Origin: Eubacteriales bacterium | GTDB taxonomy: Bacteria > Bacillota > Clostridia > JANYKE01 | Assembly (NCBI GenBank): GCA_025361685.1 | Contig: JANYKE010000210.1 | Coordinates: 1-8,708 of the forward strand | Direction of reading: 5' to 3' | Length of the DNA stretch: 8,708 nt | Shown here: piece by piece, positions 1 to 7,230 of the stretch | Position numbering within the stretch: position 1 is the stretch's first letter | Layout of the letters: the number at the start of each line of letters is the position of its first letter | Translations under genes and position numbers: made by a program | The notes under the pieces: generated by a model | Databases searched by the model: none | What the model was told of the DNA's origin: nothing | What the model saw: the letters and a program-made list of their open reading frames with translations, nothing else

Positions 1-2027
1 CAAATCTTGTGCTTGGACAGGATAGGTATCATTATGACAAGGCGAGTTATATTGGTACAACAACCACAAAACTGATTAACGAAATTAATGATCCAAATTA
101 TACTGTTACTGAAGTTGAACGAATGACAATAGGACTCACAGGATGCGGAACAGATGTGAGAGCAATAAAAAATTCTGATAATAAAACTCCAATTGATTTG
201 ATTTTAGCAAATAATTTTGCACAAGGAATTAACTCAGTTGCATTTGCACTTACGGCAATCGACTCATTTGCATACGATGACAATATTAGCGGTGACACAG
301 CTGCAAAACTGCTTACACAAAAATTAATTGATGTGCAGAAAACAGATGGCGGCTGGTCACTTTCCGGCGATACAAGTGATCCGGATGTGACAGCATCAGT
401 CTTGCTTGCACTCGCAGCTCACAAAAATATGAGCATTGAAATTAAAGCTTCTGTTGACAGAGGAATTTTATGTTTGTCAAAAATGATGGACAGCGTGACG
501 GGCGAATATATCTCAATGGGCGGTGCTAATGGAAATTCGCCGGCGCTTGTTACAATTGCATTATCAGCACTTGGTGTTGATGCCGCAACCGATTCAAGAT
601 TTGCCACGCAGGGCGGAACAAGTCTGCTTAACGTTTTACTTTCATATCAAAAGGATGCAGGATTTGAATATAAAAAGGGCAGCGGGGTAAATCAATTGGC
701 AACCGAGCAGGGAGTATCTGCACTTACGGCATATATGCTGATGAAGCAAAATAAAAAATCGCTTTACAATTTCACAAGCGAAGATATTAAAACTATTTAT
801 GTTCAAATCCAAGGACAAAACAGTCCAATTATTCCGATGACAACTGTAAGAACCGGTGCATTTGATATGAAGCAATTTGTCACCGATCCGTTTACAGAGA
901 TTGCAGGAGTTACGGCTGCGCATGCAATTATTAAAGCATTGAAATCAAATAATATTGATGCAAAACTGGGAGTGTTTTATGGTTCGATTTACATTGCGAG
1001 TATTGGAGATTTGCCAAGTGCTGATCCAAAGTATGCAATGTCGGGATGGATGTATAAGGTTAACAATAACGGAACCTGGAATGGCATCAGTGGACAGCCG
1101 GTTAATGACGGTGACCTTGTAACATTGTATTTTTCATATGATTACAGTGTAACGAGATTTTCATATTTTGATCAGTCAACATATTATGTGAATCAAGGCG
1201 AAAAAGTTCAGGTTAATCTCAAAGAATATATTACAAATCCTGTTACATGGGCAGAGGAATTATTTCCGCGAGCAGATGCAGGACTTTTCATCACCGACTT
1301 AAGTACAAACGAAACCAAGTCGCTTAAGAATAGCGGCATACCGGTTACCACTGATAAAGACGGAAACGCAAGCATCACGATTTACAAACCGGGACTGTAT
1401 AGAATTTCGTCAATTGATCTTGAATCGGGTACAGGAAAACCTAAACTAAACAATAATTCAACTGACTTAATCGTGAGACAAACTACCAATTCAAATGTAT
1501 CAGACATTAGCGATGCATCAAGCTGGGCAAAGAATGCAATTACGAATGTAATGAAAATTGGTTTGATGAAAGGCGTCGGCGCAGGCAAATTTGAACCGCA
1601 GAGAAATATTACACGTGCAGAAGTGGTTAAGACAATTCTTCAGTTTATGAAAATAAATCCTACAACCGGTAGCGAACAAGTTTTCACAGATGTTAATTCG
1701 AGTGATTGGTTTTATGATTATGTAAACACTGCCAAGTCGCTCGGAATTGTAATGGGTAAAACGATAACAAGCTTTGAGCCCAACACGGATATGACCAGAG
1801 AAGAATTTGCAGCAGTTTTGGTCAGAGCTTCGGGTATTGACATGATTGGTGAGCCTGAGATTAAGGACATTAACGATGTAAGCACGTATGCGATTGAAAG
1901 CTTTAAAGCTGTAGTTTCAAACGGAATATATGCAGGCACAGGTGATGGGATGTATCAGCCAAAAGAAAAACTTAACAGACAACAGGTTGCTTTGATTCTC
2001 GAACGCCTGTATAATTTGTACTATTAA
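1..2027 (+). CDS. SLH-anchored surface protein with alpha/alpha-toroid and DUF4430 (transcobalamin-like) domains, 5'-truncated by the window edge
   Basis: The frame is open to the left edge (first whole codon at 3), so the N-terminus and any signal peptide lie outside; the GTG at 9 is probably an internal Val. About 674 residues are visible. Nucleotides ~9-760 encode a helical repeat region with squalene-cyclase/prenyltransferase-type motifs (QKTDGGWSL near 336, SYQKDAGFEY near 642). Nucleotides ~790-1150 encode a DUF4430 domain, with the hallmark SGWMYKVN at 1041-1064 and a closing NDGDLVTLYFS strand. A beta-rich linker (~1150-1490) contains DKDGNASITIYKPGLYRI. Three SLH repeats fill ~1495-2010; their key motifs are ITRAE, MTREE and a diverged LNRQQ. 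SLH repeats bind pyruvylated cell-wall polymer, so the protein should sit on the cell surface. Toroid plus DUF4430 is the domain order of transcobalamin and intrinsic factor, suggesting corrinoid binding, which is inferred here. It stops 13 nt before the next gene. The domain calls are firm; the ligand is not. Confidence 0.85.
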   Translation, partial: NLVLGQDRYHYDKASYIGTTTTKLINEINDPNYTVTEVERMTIGLTGCGTDVRAIKNSDNKTPIDLILANNFAQGINSVAFALTAIDSFAYDDNISGDTAAKLLTQKLIDVQKTDGGWSLSGDTSDPDVTASVLLALAAHKNMSIEIKASVDRGILCLSKMMDSVTGEYISMGGANGNSPALVTIALSALGVDAATDSRFATQGGTSLLNVLLSYQKDAGFEYKKGSGVNQLATEQGVSALTAYMLMKQNKKSLYNFTSEDIKTIYVQIQGQNSPIIPMTTVRTGAFDMKQFVTDPFTEIAGVTAAHAIIKALKSNNIDAKLGVFYGSIYIASIGDLPSADPKYAMSGWMYKVNNNGTWNGISGQPVNDGDLVTLYFSYDYSVTRFSYFDQSTYYVNQGEKVQVNLKEYITNPVTWAEELFPRADAGLFITDLSTNETKSLKNSGIPVTTDKDGNASITIYKPGLYRISSIDLESGTGKPKLNNNSTDLIVRQTTNSNVSDISDASSWAKNAITNVMKIGLMKGVGAGKFEPQRNITRAEVVKTILQFMKINPTTGSEQVFTDVNSSDWFYDYVNTAKSLGIVMGKTITSFEPNTDMTREEFAAVLVRASGIDMIGEPEIKDINDVSTYAIESFKAVVSNGIYAGTGDGMYQPKEKLNRQQVALILERLYNLYY

Positions 2028-2040
2028 GAGAGAGAAAAAT

Positions 2041-2868
2041 ATGGATACAAATAATCCCGAAGAAAAAATTACATATCTGAGCGAAGATGAAGCTGCTGAA
2101 ATGAACAGGAAAGCTGATGAATTGGCTAATACTCCGGATGTGAAAGAAGTGCCCGGAAACATAAAAGCGTTCAAAGTATTTGCGCTGATTGTGGCAATTG
2201 TTTTCTTTATTTCGTTTGCTCTTGGACTCGGGGTTGTTGGTGTGTTTGGAAGAAGTTTCTCGGACTATCTTAACGGAGTTTTTGGTCAGGGGTCAAAAGG
2301 TTACAGCAGCAGCCTCCCGATTTCAACCAATAACAACGCCGGCTCAAATCCGGTCAAGCCACTGAGCAATGATTCAGCTCAGTCGGTGCAAGACACTTAT
2401 ACTGCAGTACCTGTCTCAACTCAGCAAAACTCATCCGACGGCATTCGCAATACAACAAATCCAAATGATAGTTTTGTGCAACAGACTCCTGCGCCAACCC
2501 CGGTACCGACTCCGAATGCTAAGGTCGTAACGTTAAGCATTTTTGGAGAAGAGGGGGACAATTATGTTATTCTCGACAAAACCGAATTTGCATATTCGGA
2601 GGGAGCAACTGTTTATGATGTGACAAAAATGATTAAAGATACGAATGGTATTTTGGTTGCGACGCGTGGCGCGGGAGAATTTATTTATGTTAGAGGAATA
2701 AATAATTTATTTGAACGTGATGCAGGCGGAAATAGCGGCTGGATTTATGCGGTGAACGGAGTTCCGGCGTCGGTTGGCTGCGGGACATATAAATTAAAAG
2801 GTGGAGATGAAATAGTTTGGAAGTACTCAAAAGACGGAGGCAAGGATATAGGCTGGGCAGCACAATAA
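2041..2868 (+). CDS. Membrane-anchored DUF4430 (transcobalamin C-terminal-like) protein
   Basis: This 275-residue protein has an acidic, probably cytoplasmic N-terminus (residues 1-40) and one hydrophobic helix at about 45-69. A Ser/Thr/Asn/Pro-rich linker (about 71-160) ends in PTPVPTP, and a C-terminal DUF4430 domain spans about 161-264. Lysines just before the helix and none just after it favour an outside C-terminus. The domain carries SGWIYAVNGVP (2734-2766) and a closing KLKGGDEIVWKYS strand, matching SGWMYKVN of the upstream gene. There is no lipobox or SLH repeat, so the helix is an uncleaved anchor. The ATG at 2041 follows a weak purine-rich GAGAG ribosome site. The position between the SLH protein and ecfT suggests a tethered ligand-binding domain that hands substrate to the transporter, as an inference. 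The TAA stop overlaps the ecfT frame. The family call is firm; the role is tentative. Confidence 0.85.
   Translation: MDTNNPEEKITYLSEDEAAEMNRKADELANTPDVKEVPGNIKAFKVFALIVAIVFFISFALGLGVVGVFGRSFSDYLNGVFGQGSKGYSSSLPISTNNNAGSNPVKPLSNDSAQSVQDTYTAVPVSTQQNSSDGIRNTTNPNDSFVQQTPAPTPVPTPNAKVVTLSIFGEEGDNYVILDKTEFAYSEGATVYDVTKMIKDTNGILVATRGAGEFIYVRGINNLFERDAGGNSGWIYAVNGVPASVGCGTYKLKGGDEIVWKYSKDGGKDIGWAAQ
2799..2819 (+). promoter_or_regulatory. Candidate ribosome binding site and TTG start for ecfT
   Basis: AGGTGGAG at 2799-2806 lies 10 nt before TTG 2817-2819, inside the end of the DUF4430 gene. It is the best Shine-Dalgarno-like match for any ecfT start. A later GGAGG (2836-2840) sits 12 nt before CTG 2853 and 24 nt before ATA 2865, so neither later start is better supported. 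Assignment rests on inspection only. Confidence 0.4.
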
Positions 2869-3710
2869 AGTACTCCGAGTTTTACAATTTGCATCCGGTG
2901 GTGCAGCTGTTTTATTTTGCCGGGATAGTTGCGTTTTCTGTTATGTTCAACAGTCCGATTTATTTAGCGACAATTTTCTGGAGTGTGTTAGTGCTCGGAT
3001 TGGTATATGAGTTTCCGATGAAGGTGTTAAAGCTGGTTGGGTTTTATGTTTTGATTGGAATCGTGATTGTTGCGGCCAACGCGATTAGCTCACAAAGAGG
3101 GACCAATGTTTTGTTTGAGTACTGGGACAGTTTTGTTACTGTTGAGTCAATAGTTTTTGGAATACTTTCTGCTGCCGCACTGGTCTCGATTATGATTATG
3201 TTTATTTCCTTTAATAAAATTGTTGTACAGGATAGATTCCTATTTATCTTTTCAAAAGTGTTCCCGACAATTGCATTTATTTTAATGATGACACTTAGGT
3301 GGATACCATATCTGAAGCGCCTGACAACGGAGATTACCGGCGTAAGAAAAATACAGGGCATGGGAGCAAAGACTATCGGCGGCACAGTGTTTGCATATGG
3401 GGCAGAAAGTTCCATGGCATCAGCAGAATCAATGAAATCCAGAGGATATGGGACAGCAGGACAAAAACGAACTTTTTATTTCAACTATAAATTCAAAAAA
3501 ACGGATTTGATTTTTTTACTTGTTGAACTATTTCTTATTGCACTAAACATTATTTTTTTAGTATCGGGATTTGGAAATGTTGAAATATACAAAAATTTTA
3601 GCACACAAAAATTATTTTCGATAAACATTCTTACATATGCGCCGCTAATGCTTTTTTGTCTTATACCGTACGTACAATTTTTTCAAACTATAGCAAAGGG
3701 GAAAAGATAA
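2817..3710 (+). CDS. ecfT: Energy-coupling factor transporter transmembrane subunit EcfT
   Basis: EcfT is the integral membrane scaffold of ECF importers; it links the ATPases to the substrate-binding S component. Numbering from the TTG at 2817 gives 297 residues. Hydrophobic segments lie at about 28-45, 47-64, 73-91, 108-131, 143-160, 229-251 and 268-290. A cytoplasmic coupling region (about 162-225) contains RKIQGMG (177-183) and ESMKSRGYG (204-212), the latter being the conserved Arg-Gly motif that docks on the ATPases. The start is uncertain. TTG 2817 has a fair ribosome site (AAGGTGGAG, 10 nt away) but overlaps the upstream gene by 52 nt. CTG 2853 is possible. The family-like start KYSEFYNLHP would follow an ATA at 2865 that overlaps the upstream TAA. 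The stop TAA overlaps the next ATG (TAATG at 3708-3712), implying coupled translation. Confidence 0.9.
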   Translation: MEVLKRRRQGYRLGSTIKYSEFYNLHPVVQLFYFAGIVAFSVMFNSPIYLATIFWSVLVLGLVYEFPMKVLKLVGFYVLIGIVIVAANAISSQRGTNVLFEYWDSFVTVESIVFGILSAAALVSIMIMFISFNKIVVQDRFLFIFSKVFPTIAFILMMTLRWIPYLKRLTTEITGVRKIQGMGAKTIGGTVFAYGAESSMASAESMKSRGYGTAGQKRTFYFNYKFKKTDLIFLLVELFLIALNIIFLVSGFGNVEIYKNFSTQKLFSINILTYAPLMLFCLIPYVQFFQTIAKGKR

Positions 3711-5347
3711 TGGCCAAATATAATATGATGATAAGAGAACTTTCATTCAGTTATCCCAATTCCGATGCAAAAGTTTTAAACAACATTAACCTTGAAATTA
3801 CTGAAGGCGAAATGCTTCTTATCTGTGGCAAAAACGGATCCGGAAAAAGCACATTTCTTCGTCAGCTAAAAAAAGAAATAATTCCTGTTGGTAAACGTAC
3901 CGGCGAAGTTTTTGTCGGCGACAGAAATATTTTGAGCCGCAATGAATACTCAAAGGAATCAGCATTTATATTTCAAAATCCTGACACACAAATTGTTATG
4001 GAAAAGGTTTATAACGAGCTTACATTTTCGATGGAGAACCTTGGGATGTCTGTAGACACAATGAGAAAGCGTGTTGCAGAGGTTGTGAATTTTTTTGGAA
4101 TAGAGGATTTGATAAACAAAAACACCAACGAGCTTTCGGGCGGAGAAAAGCAATTGGTAAATCTTGCCGCCGCAATTATGCTCAGGCCAAGCATTCTTAT
4201 TCTCGATGAACCAACCTCACAGCTTGATCCGATGAACACCAGGCACTTTGTAAATATTATCAAACGGATTAATGAGGAGCTAGCAATTACAATTATTATC
4301 GCCGAACAAAATCTAAACAGCTTTATTGATATATGCAGCAGAGTAATGGTTTTGGATAGAGGCGAAGTAAGTAAATTGGGTCTGCCGAAAAAAGTAACAG
4401 AAGAAATCATGAGCGGAAGCGATGAGAAACTAAAACTTTTTGTGCCCGAAATTTCGCGCATGTATGCAGTGATATGCAAAAAAATTCATCGTGATATTAT
4501 TGCGGATGAAATACCTTTCAATGTTCGCGATTTCAGAAAATGGGCTAAGAGTGACGAGGTTGCCGGAAGCATTGCCAATGCAAACTTTAGCTCGGAAAAT
4601 TTATCTGGAAAAGAAGATACAGATTTTGGCAAAGCAGTCTTGAATGCAAAGGAAATCAGATTTTGTTATTCAGGTGGTGACAGAGATGTTTTGTTTGATT
4701 TTAATTTGAGTGCAGGAAGCGGCGAAATAATTACCTTGCTTGGATCAAACGGTTCAGGAAAAACGACAGCCTTAAAGACTATGCTTGGTCTGCTAAAACC
4801 GTACAGAGGAAAAGTAATGATTGACGGAACAAAGGAATTTATGCCACAGGAGACTGCACTGCTATTTACTTGTGACACTGTGCACGATGAACTATTCGGT
4901 AAACATATTATTGATAACAATGAAAAAAAAGATGAAGCAGCAAGGCTTGTCGAGATTTTTAATTTGAACGAGCTGCTTGAAAGACATCCGTACGATATCA
5001 GCGAGGGTGAGCAGAAAAAAGTTGCACTGGCAATTGTGTTAATCAAGGATGCAAATGTTATTTTTCTTGATGAGCCGACGGCAGGACTAGACCCGATTGC
5101 CAAAAAAAGTTTGTCTGAGATTTTGAAATTTATCAAGTCGCGTGGGAAAACAATTATTATCGTTAGCCATGATGTTGTATTTGCTTCGGAGAATTCTGAT
5201 AGATGCGCTTTAATATTTGACGGAGCAATAAGTGTAATTGCAGAGACAAAGACTTTCTTTACAGACAACTATTTTTATTCGACAGATGTTAGCATGGCAG
5301 CAAAAGGAATTATTGACGGAGCTGCATGCTTGGAGGATATTCGATGA
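3710..5347 (+). CDS. Fused double-domain ECF transporter ATPase (EcfA-EcfA' in one chain)
   Basis: This 545-residue protein holds two ABC ATPase domains that power an ECF importer on the cytoplasmic face. Domain 1 has Walker A GKNGSGKST (40-48), Q-loop FQNPDTQ (88-94), signature LSGGE (142-146), Walker B ILILDEPT (162-169) and IIIAEQN (195-201), where Gln200 replaces the usual switch His. Domain 2 has Walker A GSNGSGKTT (345-353), Q-loop Gln380, an altered signature ISEGE (430-434), Walker B VIFLDEPT (450-457) and switch His487 in VSHD. The FQNPDTQ form of the Q-loop is typical of the CbiO/EcfA family. ATG 3710 was chosen over an in-frame upstream ATG at 3656 because AAAGGGGAAAAG precedes it and it overlaps the ecfT stop. 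Most ECF systems use two separate ATPases; fused forms such as YkoD are known. The TGA stop overlaps the next ATG (ATGA at 5344-5347). Confidence 0.93.
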   Translation: MAKYNMMIRELSFSYPNSDAKVLNNINLEITEGEMLLICGKNGSGKSTFLRQLKKEIIPVGKRTGEVFVGDRNILSRNEYSKESAFIFQNPDTQIVMEKVYNELTFSMENLGMSVDTMRKRVAEVVNFFGIEDLINKNTNELSGGEKQLVNLAAAIMLRPSILILDEPTSQLDPMNTRHFVNIIKRINEELAITIIIAEQNLNSFIDICSRVMVLDRGEVSKLGLPKKVTEEIMSGSDEKLKLFVPEISRMYAVICKKIHRDIIADEIPFNVRDFRKWAKSDEVAGSIANANFSSENLSGKEDTDFGKAVLNAKEIRFCYSGGDRDVLFDFNLSAGSGEIITLLGSNGSGKTTALKTMLGLLKPYRGKVMIDGTKEFMPQETALLFTCDTVHDELFGKHIIDNNEKKDEAARLVEIFNLNELLERHPYDISEGEQKKVALAIVLIKDANVIFLDEPTAGLDPIAKKSLSEILKFIKSRGKTIIIVSHDVVFASENSDRCALIFDGAISVIAETKTFFTDNYFYSTDVSMAAKGIIDGAACLEDIR

Positions 5348-5880
5348 AATTAAAATTGAGTGCCGAAGAAGCTGTAATTCTTTCTGTCATGTCCGCATTG
5401 TCATCGGTCGGCCGAATTATTTTTGCCGCAATTCCAAATGTGCAGCCTTCATCTGCTATAATAATATTGTGCGGAATATTTCTTGGGCCGATTTCCGGAG
5501 GAATTGTTGGTGTGGTAACTGTTTTGATTTCAAATATATTTTTGGGATTCGGCCCTTGGACATTCGGACAAGTTATTATGTGGGGCATGATGGGAGTGAC
5601 TGCAGGCTGGCTTTCAAAAGCGCTTAAGGGACAAATTAGTCTGATGGTTGTATTCGGTTTTTTATGGGGATTTCTTTATGGTTGGGGAATGAACTTGTTT
5701 ACATATAAAATGTTTTTGCCGGATATAAATGTTGTATGGATTTTCGCTTCATCATTTCCATTTGATCTGGCACATGCTGTGGGGAATGTCATTTTTATTG
5801 TGATGTTTAGTACACTCGCAGCAAAAACATTTGTAAGAATAAAATCAAAATACGGAGTTTTCGAAAGGCGAGCATTATGA
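5344..5880 (+). CDS. ECF transporter S component (substrate-specific membrane subunit), possibly for a corrinoid
   Basis: A 178-residue, strongly hydrophobic protein with about six membrane segments, the normal size for an S component. Small residues recur in helix 1 (Ala10, Ser14, Ala18), where S components pack on EcfT. Recognisable blocks include GRIIFAAIPNVQPSSAIII (23-41), LGFGPWTFGQ (67-76) and FPFDLAHAVGN (138-148), as in S components of the group containing the cobalamin transporter CbrT; that resemblance is from memory and was not searched. The protein binds substrate and toggles in the membrane with EcfT. ATG 5344 is chosen over an in-frame ATG at 5326 because GGAGG (5332-5336) stands 7 nt upstream. 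The frame overlaps the stops or starts of both neighbours (ATGA), so the importer genes form one translational unit. The family call is firm; the substrate is inferred from the DUF4430 proteins. Confidence 0.85.
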   Translation: MKLKLSAEEAVILSVMSALSSVGRIIFAAIPNVQPSSAIIILCGIFLGPISGGIVGVVTVLISNIFLGFGPWTFGQVIMWGMMGVTAGWLSKALKGQISLMVVFGFLWGFLYGWGMNLFTYKMFLPDINVVWIFASSFPFDLAHAVGNVIFIVMFSTLAAKTFVRIKSKYGVFERRAL

Positions 5881-7127
5881 AAATAGTTGTAATAGGCGGC
5901 GGTGCGGCAGGCTTGATGGCTGCAGGAACAGCGGCGCAAGAGTTGAAGGAAAACGGAATGACCGGAGAAGTTATTCTGTTTGAACGAAACGCAGCATGCG
6001 GTAAAAAACTTTTGATTAGCGGCAAGGGTCGTTGCAACATGACAAATTCAACTGATGTAAAAGGACTCATGGCCAACATTCCCGGCAACAGTAGTTTCCT
6101 ATACTCATGCTTGAACAAATTTTCCGCAGAGGATATCGTCGACTTTTTTGAATCAATAGGAGTTAAGACAAAAGTTGAGAGAGGCAGCAGAGTTTTTCCG
6201 GTGTCTGATAAAGCAAGAGATGTTGTTGAAGCATTGGTCAGATTCTGTCTAAGCAGTGGAGTAGTTATTAAATACAATTCGAGAGTGAAGAGCGCTGACA
6301 TTTCAGATGGCAAATTGAGCAATGTGACAGTCGATGTAGACAAGGTTGAAACAAGATTTGACTGTGACAAATTAATAATTACAACGGGTGGCAAATCATA
6401 TCCAAGAACAGGTTCGACCGGAGACGGCTACATTATTGCTAAGAGTTTGGGACACAACATAATCACTCCAAGACCTTCACTTATCCCGCTCTTAACCGAC
6501 GACTCTCGCATAACGGACTTGCAAGGGTTGTCACTCAAAAATATTAAAGTGACTTTTTTTGATAAGGCAGGTAACGAGATTTACAACGACTTCGGAGAAT
6601 TGTTGTTCACACATTTTGGCTTGTCCGGCCCGGTTATACTGAGCGCATCAAGGCACCTGCTTGATTATAATTATAAGAATATTGTATGCTCAATTGATTT
6701 GAAACCGGGATAAAGTGACGAACAGTTGGACAAGAGACTGTTGCGCGATTTCGAAACGTACAAGGGAAAGATGTTTAAGAATTCGCTTAAGGATTTATTT
6801 CCTCTGAAGATGATTCCACTTATGATTGAGCTGTCAGGAATTAGTCCCGAGTTAAACGTGGCAAACATTGAAAGAGAGCAGCGAAAGAGATTTGTTCAAG
6901 CAGTAAAAAATATTAGAGTTCCTATTGTCGGATCAAGAAAGATTGAAGAAGCAGTTGTAACGGTCGGAGGGGTAGATACAAAGGAAATAAATCCAAAGAC
7001 CATGGAATCAAAGCTTGTTGAGGGATTGTTTTTCGCAGGCGAGGTTATCGATGTAGACGGCTACACAGGTGGCTATAACCTCACAATAGCATTTTCTACA
7101 GGGCGTGCTGCAGGAAAATTGTCATAA
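5877..7127 (+). pseudogene. HI0933/BaiN-family FAD-dependent oxidoreductase interrupted by an in-frame TAA
   Basis: The 417-codon frame encodes a flavoprotein of the HI0933/YhiN/BaiN family, with a TAA at codon 279 (6711-6713). Before the stop are the FAD dinucleotide motif GGGAAGLMAA (7-16), GKKLLISGKGRCNMTN (42-57), TTGGKSYPRTGSTGDGY (169-185) and GELLFTHFGLSGPV (240-253). After it, in the same frame, come SDEQLDKRLLRDFE and the C-terminal flavin-binding signature DVDGYTGGYNLTIAFSTG. Both halves are well conserved and no bases are lost, so this is a single nonsense change; TTA (Leu) would restore a family-like PGLSDEQL. The downstream half has only a TTG (6726) without a good ribosome site, so separate translation is unlikely. 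ATG 5877 overlaps the S component stop (ATGA). Some relatives reduce bile-acid intermediates (BaiN); most have no known substrate. A sequencing or assembly error is a real alternative to a pseudogene. Confidence 0.85.
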
Positions 7128-7154
7128 AACTCTGCAAAAAACATTTTTTAGGCC

Positions 7155-7183
7155 TTGCATTTTCAGCGCTAAATAGATATTAT
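7155..7183 (+). promoter_or_regulatory. Predicted sigma-A-type promoter for prs
   Basis: TTGCAT (7155-7160) and TATTAT (7178-7183) are separated by exactly 17 nt in the only sizeable gap of the window (7128-7230). Both hexamers are close to the TTGACA/TATAAT consensus. Transcription would begin near 7190 and leave a 5' leader of about 40 nt ahead of the strong GGAGGT site (7221-7226). It separates prs from the transporter operon. It was found by eye and the region is AT-rich, so chance matches are possible. Confidence 0.6.
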
Positions 7184-7230
7184 ATATATGTGAGCAAAAA
7201 CGAATATCAATTAAATATGCGGAGGTAGAA

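Noticed and set aside
3044..3415. Minus-strand open frame of 123 codons inside ecfT
   Set aside because: It lies wholly opposite a recognisable gene, has no family motif or ribosome site, and is explained by the codon bias of ecfT.
4009..5268. Two long minus-strand frames (4009-4479 and 4666-5268) opposite the fused ATPase
   Set aside because: Low-complexity Ser/Ile-rich products mirroring ABC-domain codons; no recognisable domain.
5238..5627. + strand frame overlapping the end of the ATPase gene and the S component
   Set aside because: An out-of-frame shadow; it would conflict with two well-supported genes.
5807..6394. Minus-strand frame of 195 codons opposite the flavoprotein gene
   Set aside because: Composition is Ser/Thr/Leu-rich without motifs, while the + strand encodes a clear FAD-binding protein.
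6711..6713. Recoding of the internal stop as an unusual amino acid
   Set aside because: The codon is TAA; selenocysteine uses TGA and pyrrolysine uses TAG, and TAA ends several other genes here.
6726..7127. Downstream half of the flavoprotein as an independent gene starting at TTG 6726
   Set aside because: No good ribosome site, same frame as the upstream half, and it continues the same family domain.
7136..7149. A6-CA-T6 inverted repeat after the flavoprotein as a terminator
   Set aside because: The stem would be only A-T pairs with a two-base loop; there is no GC stem before the T-run, so intrinsic termination is doubtful.
7133..7159. TGCAA-N17-TTGCA inverted repeat touching the prs -35 hexamer as an operator
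   Set aside because: Arms of only five bases in AT-rich DNA are expected by chance.
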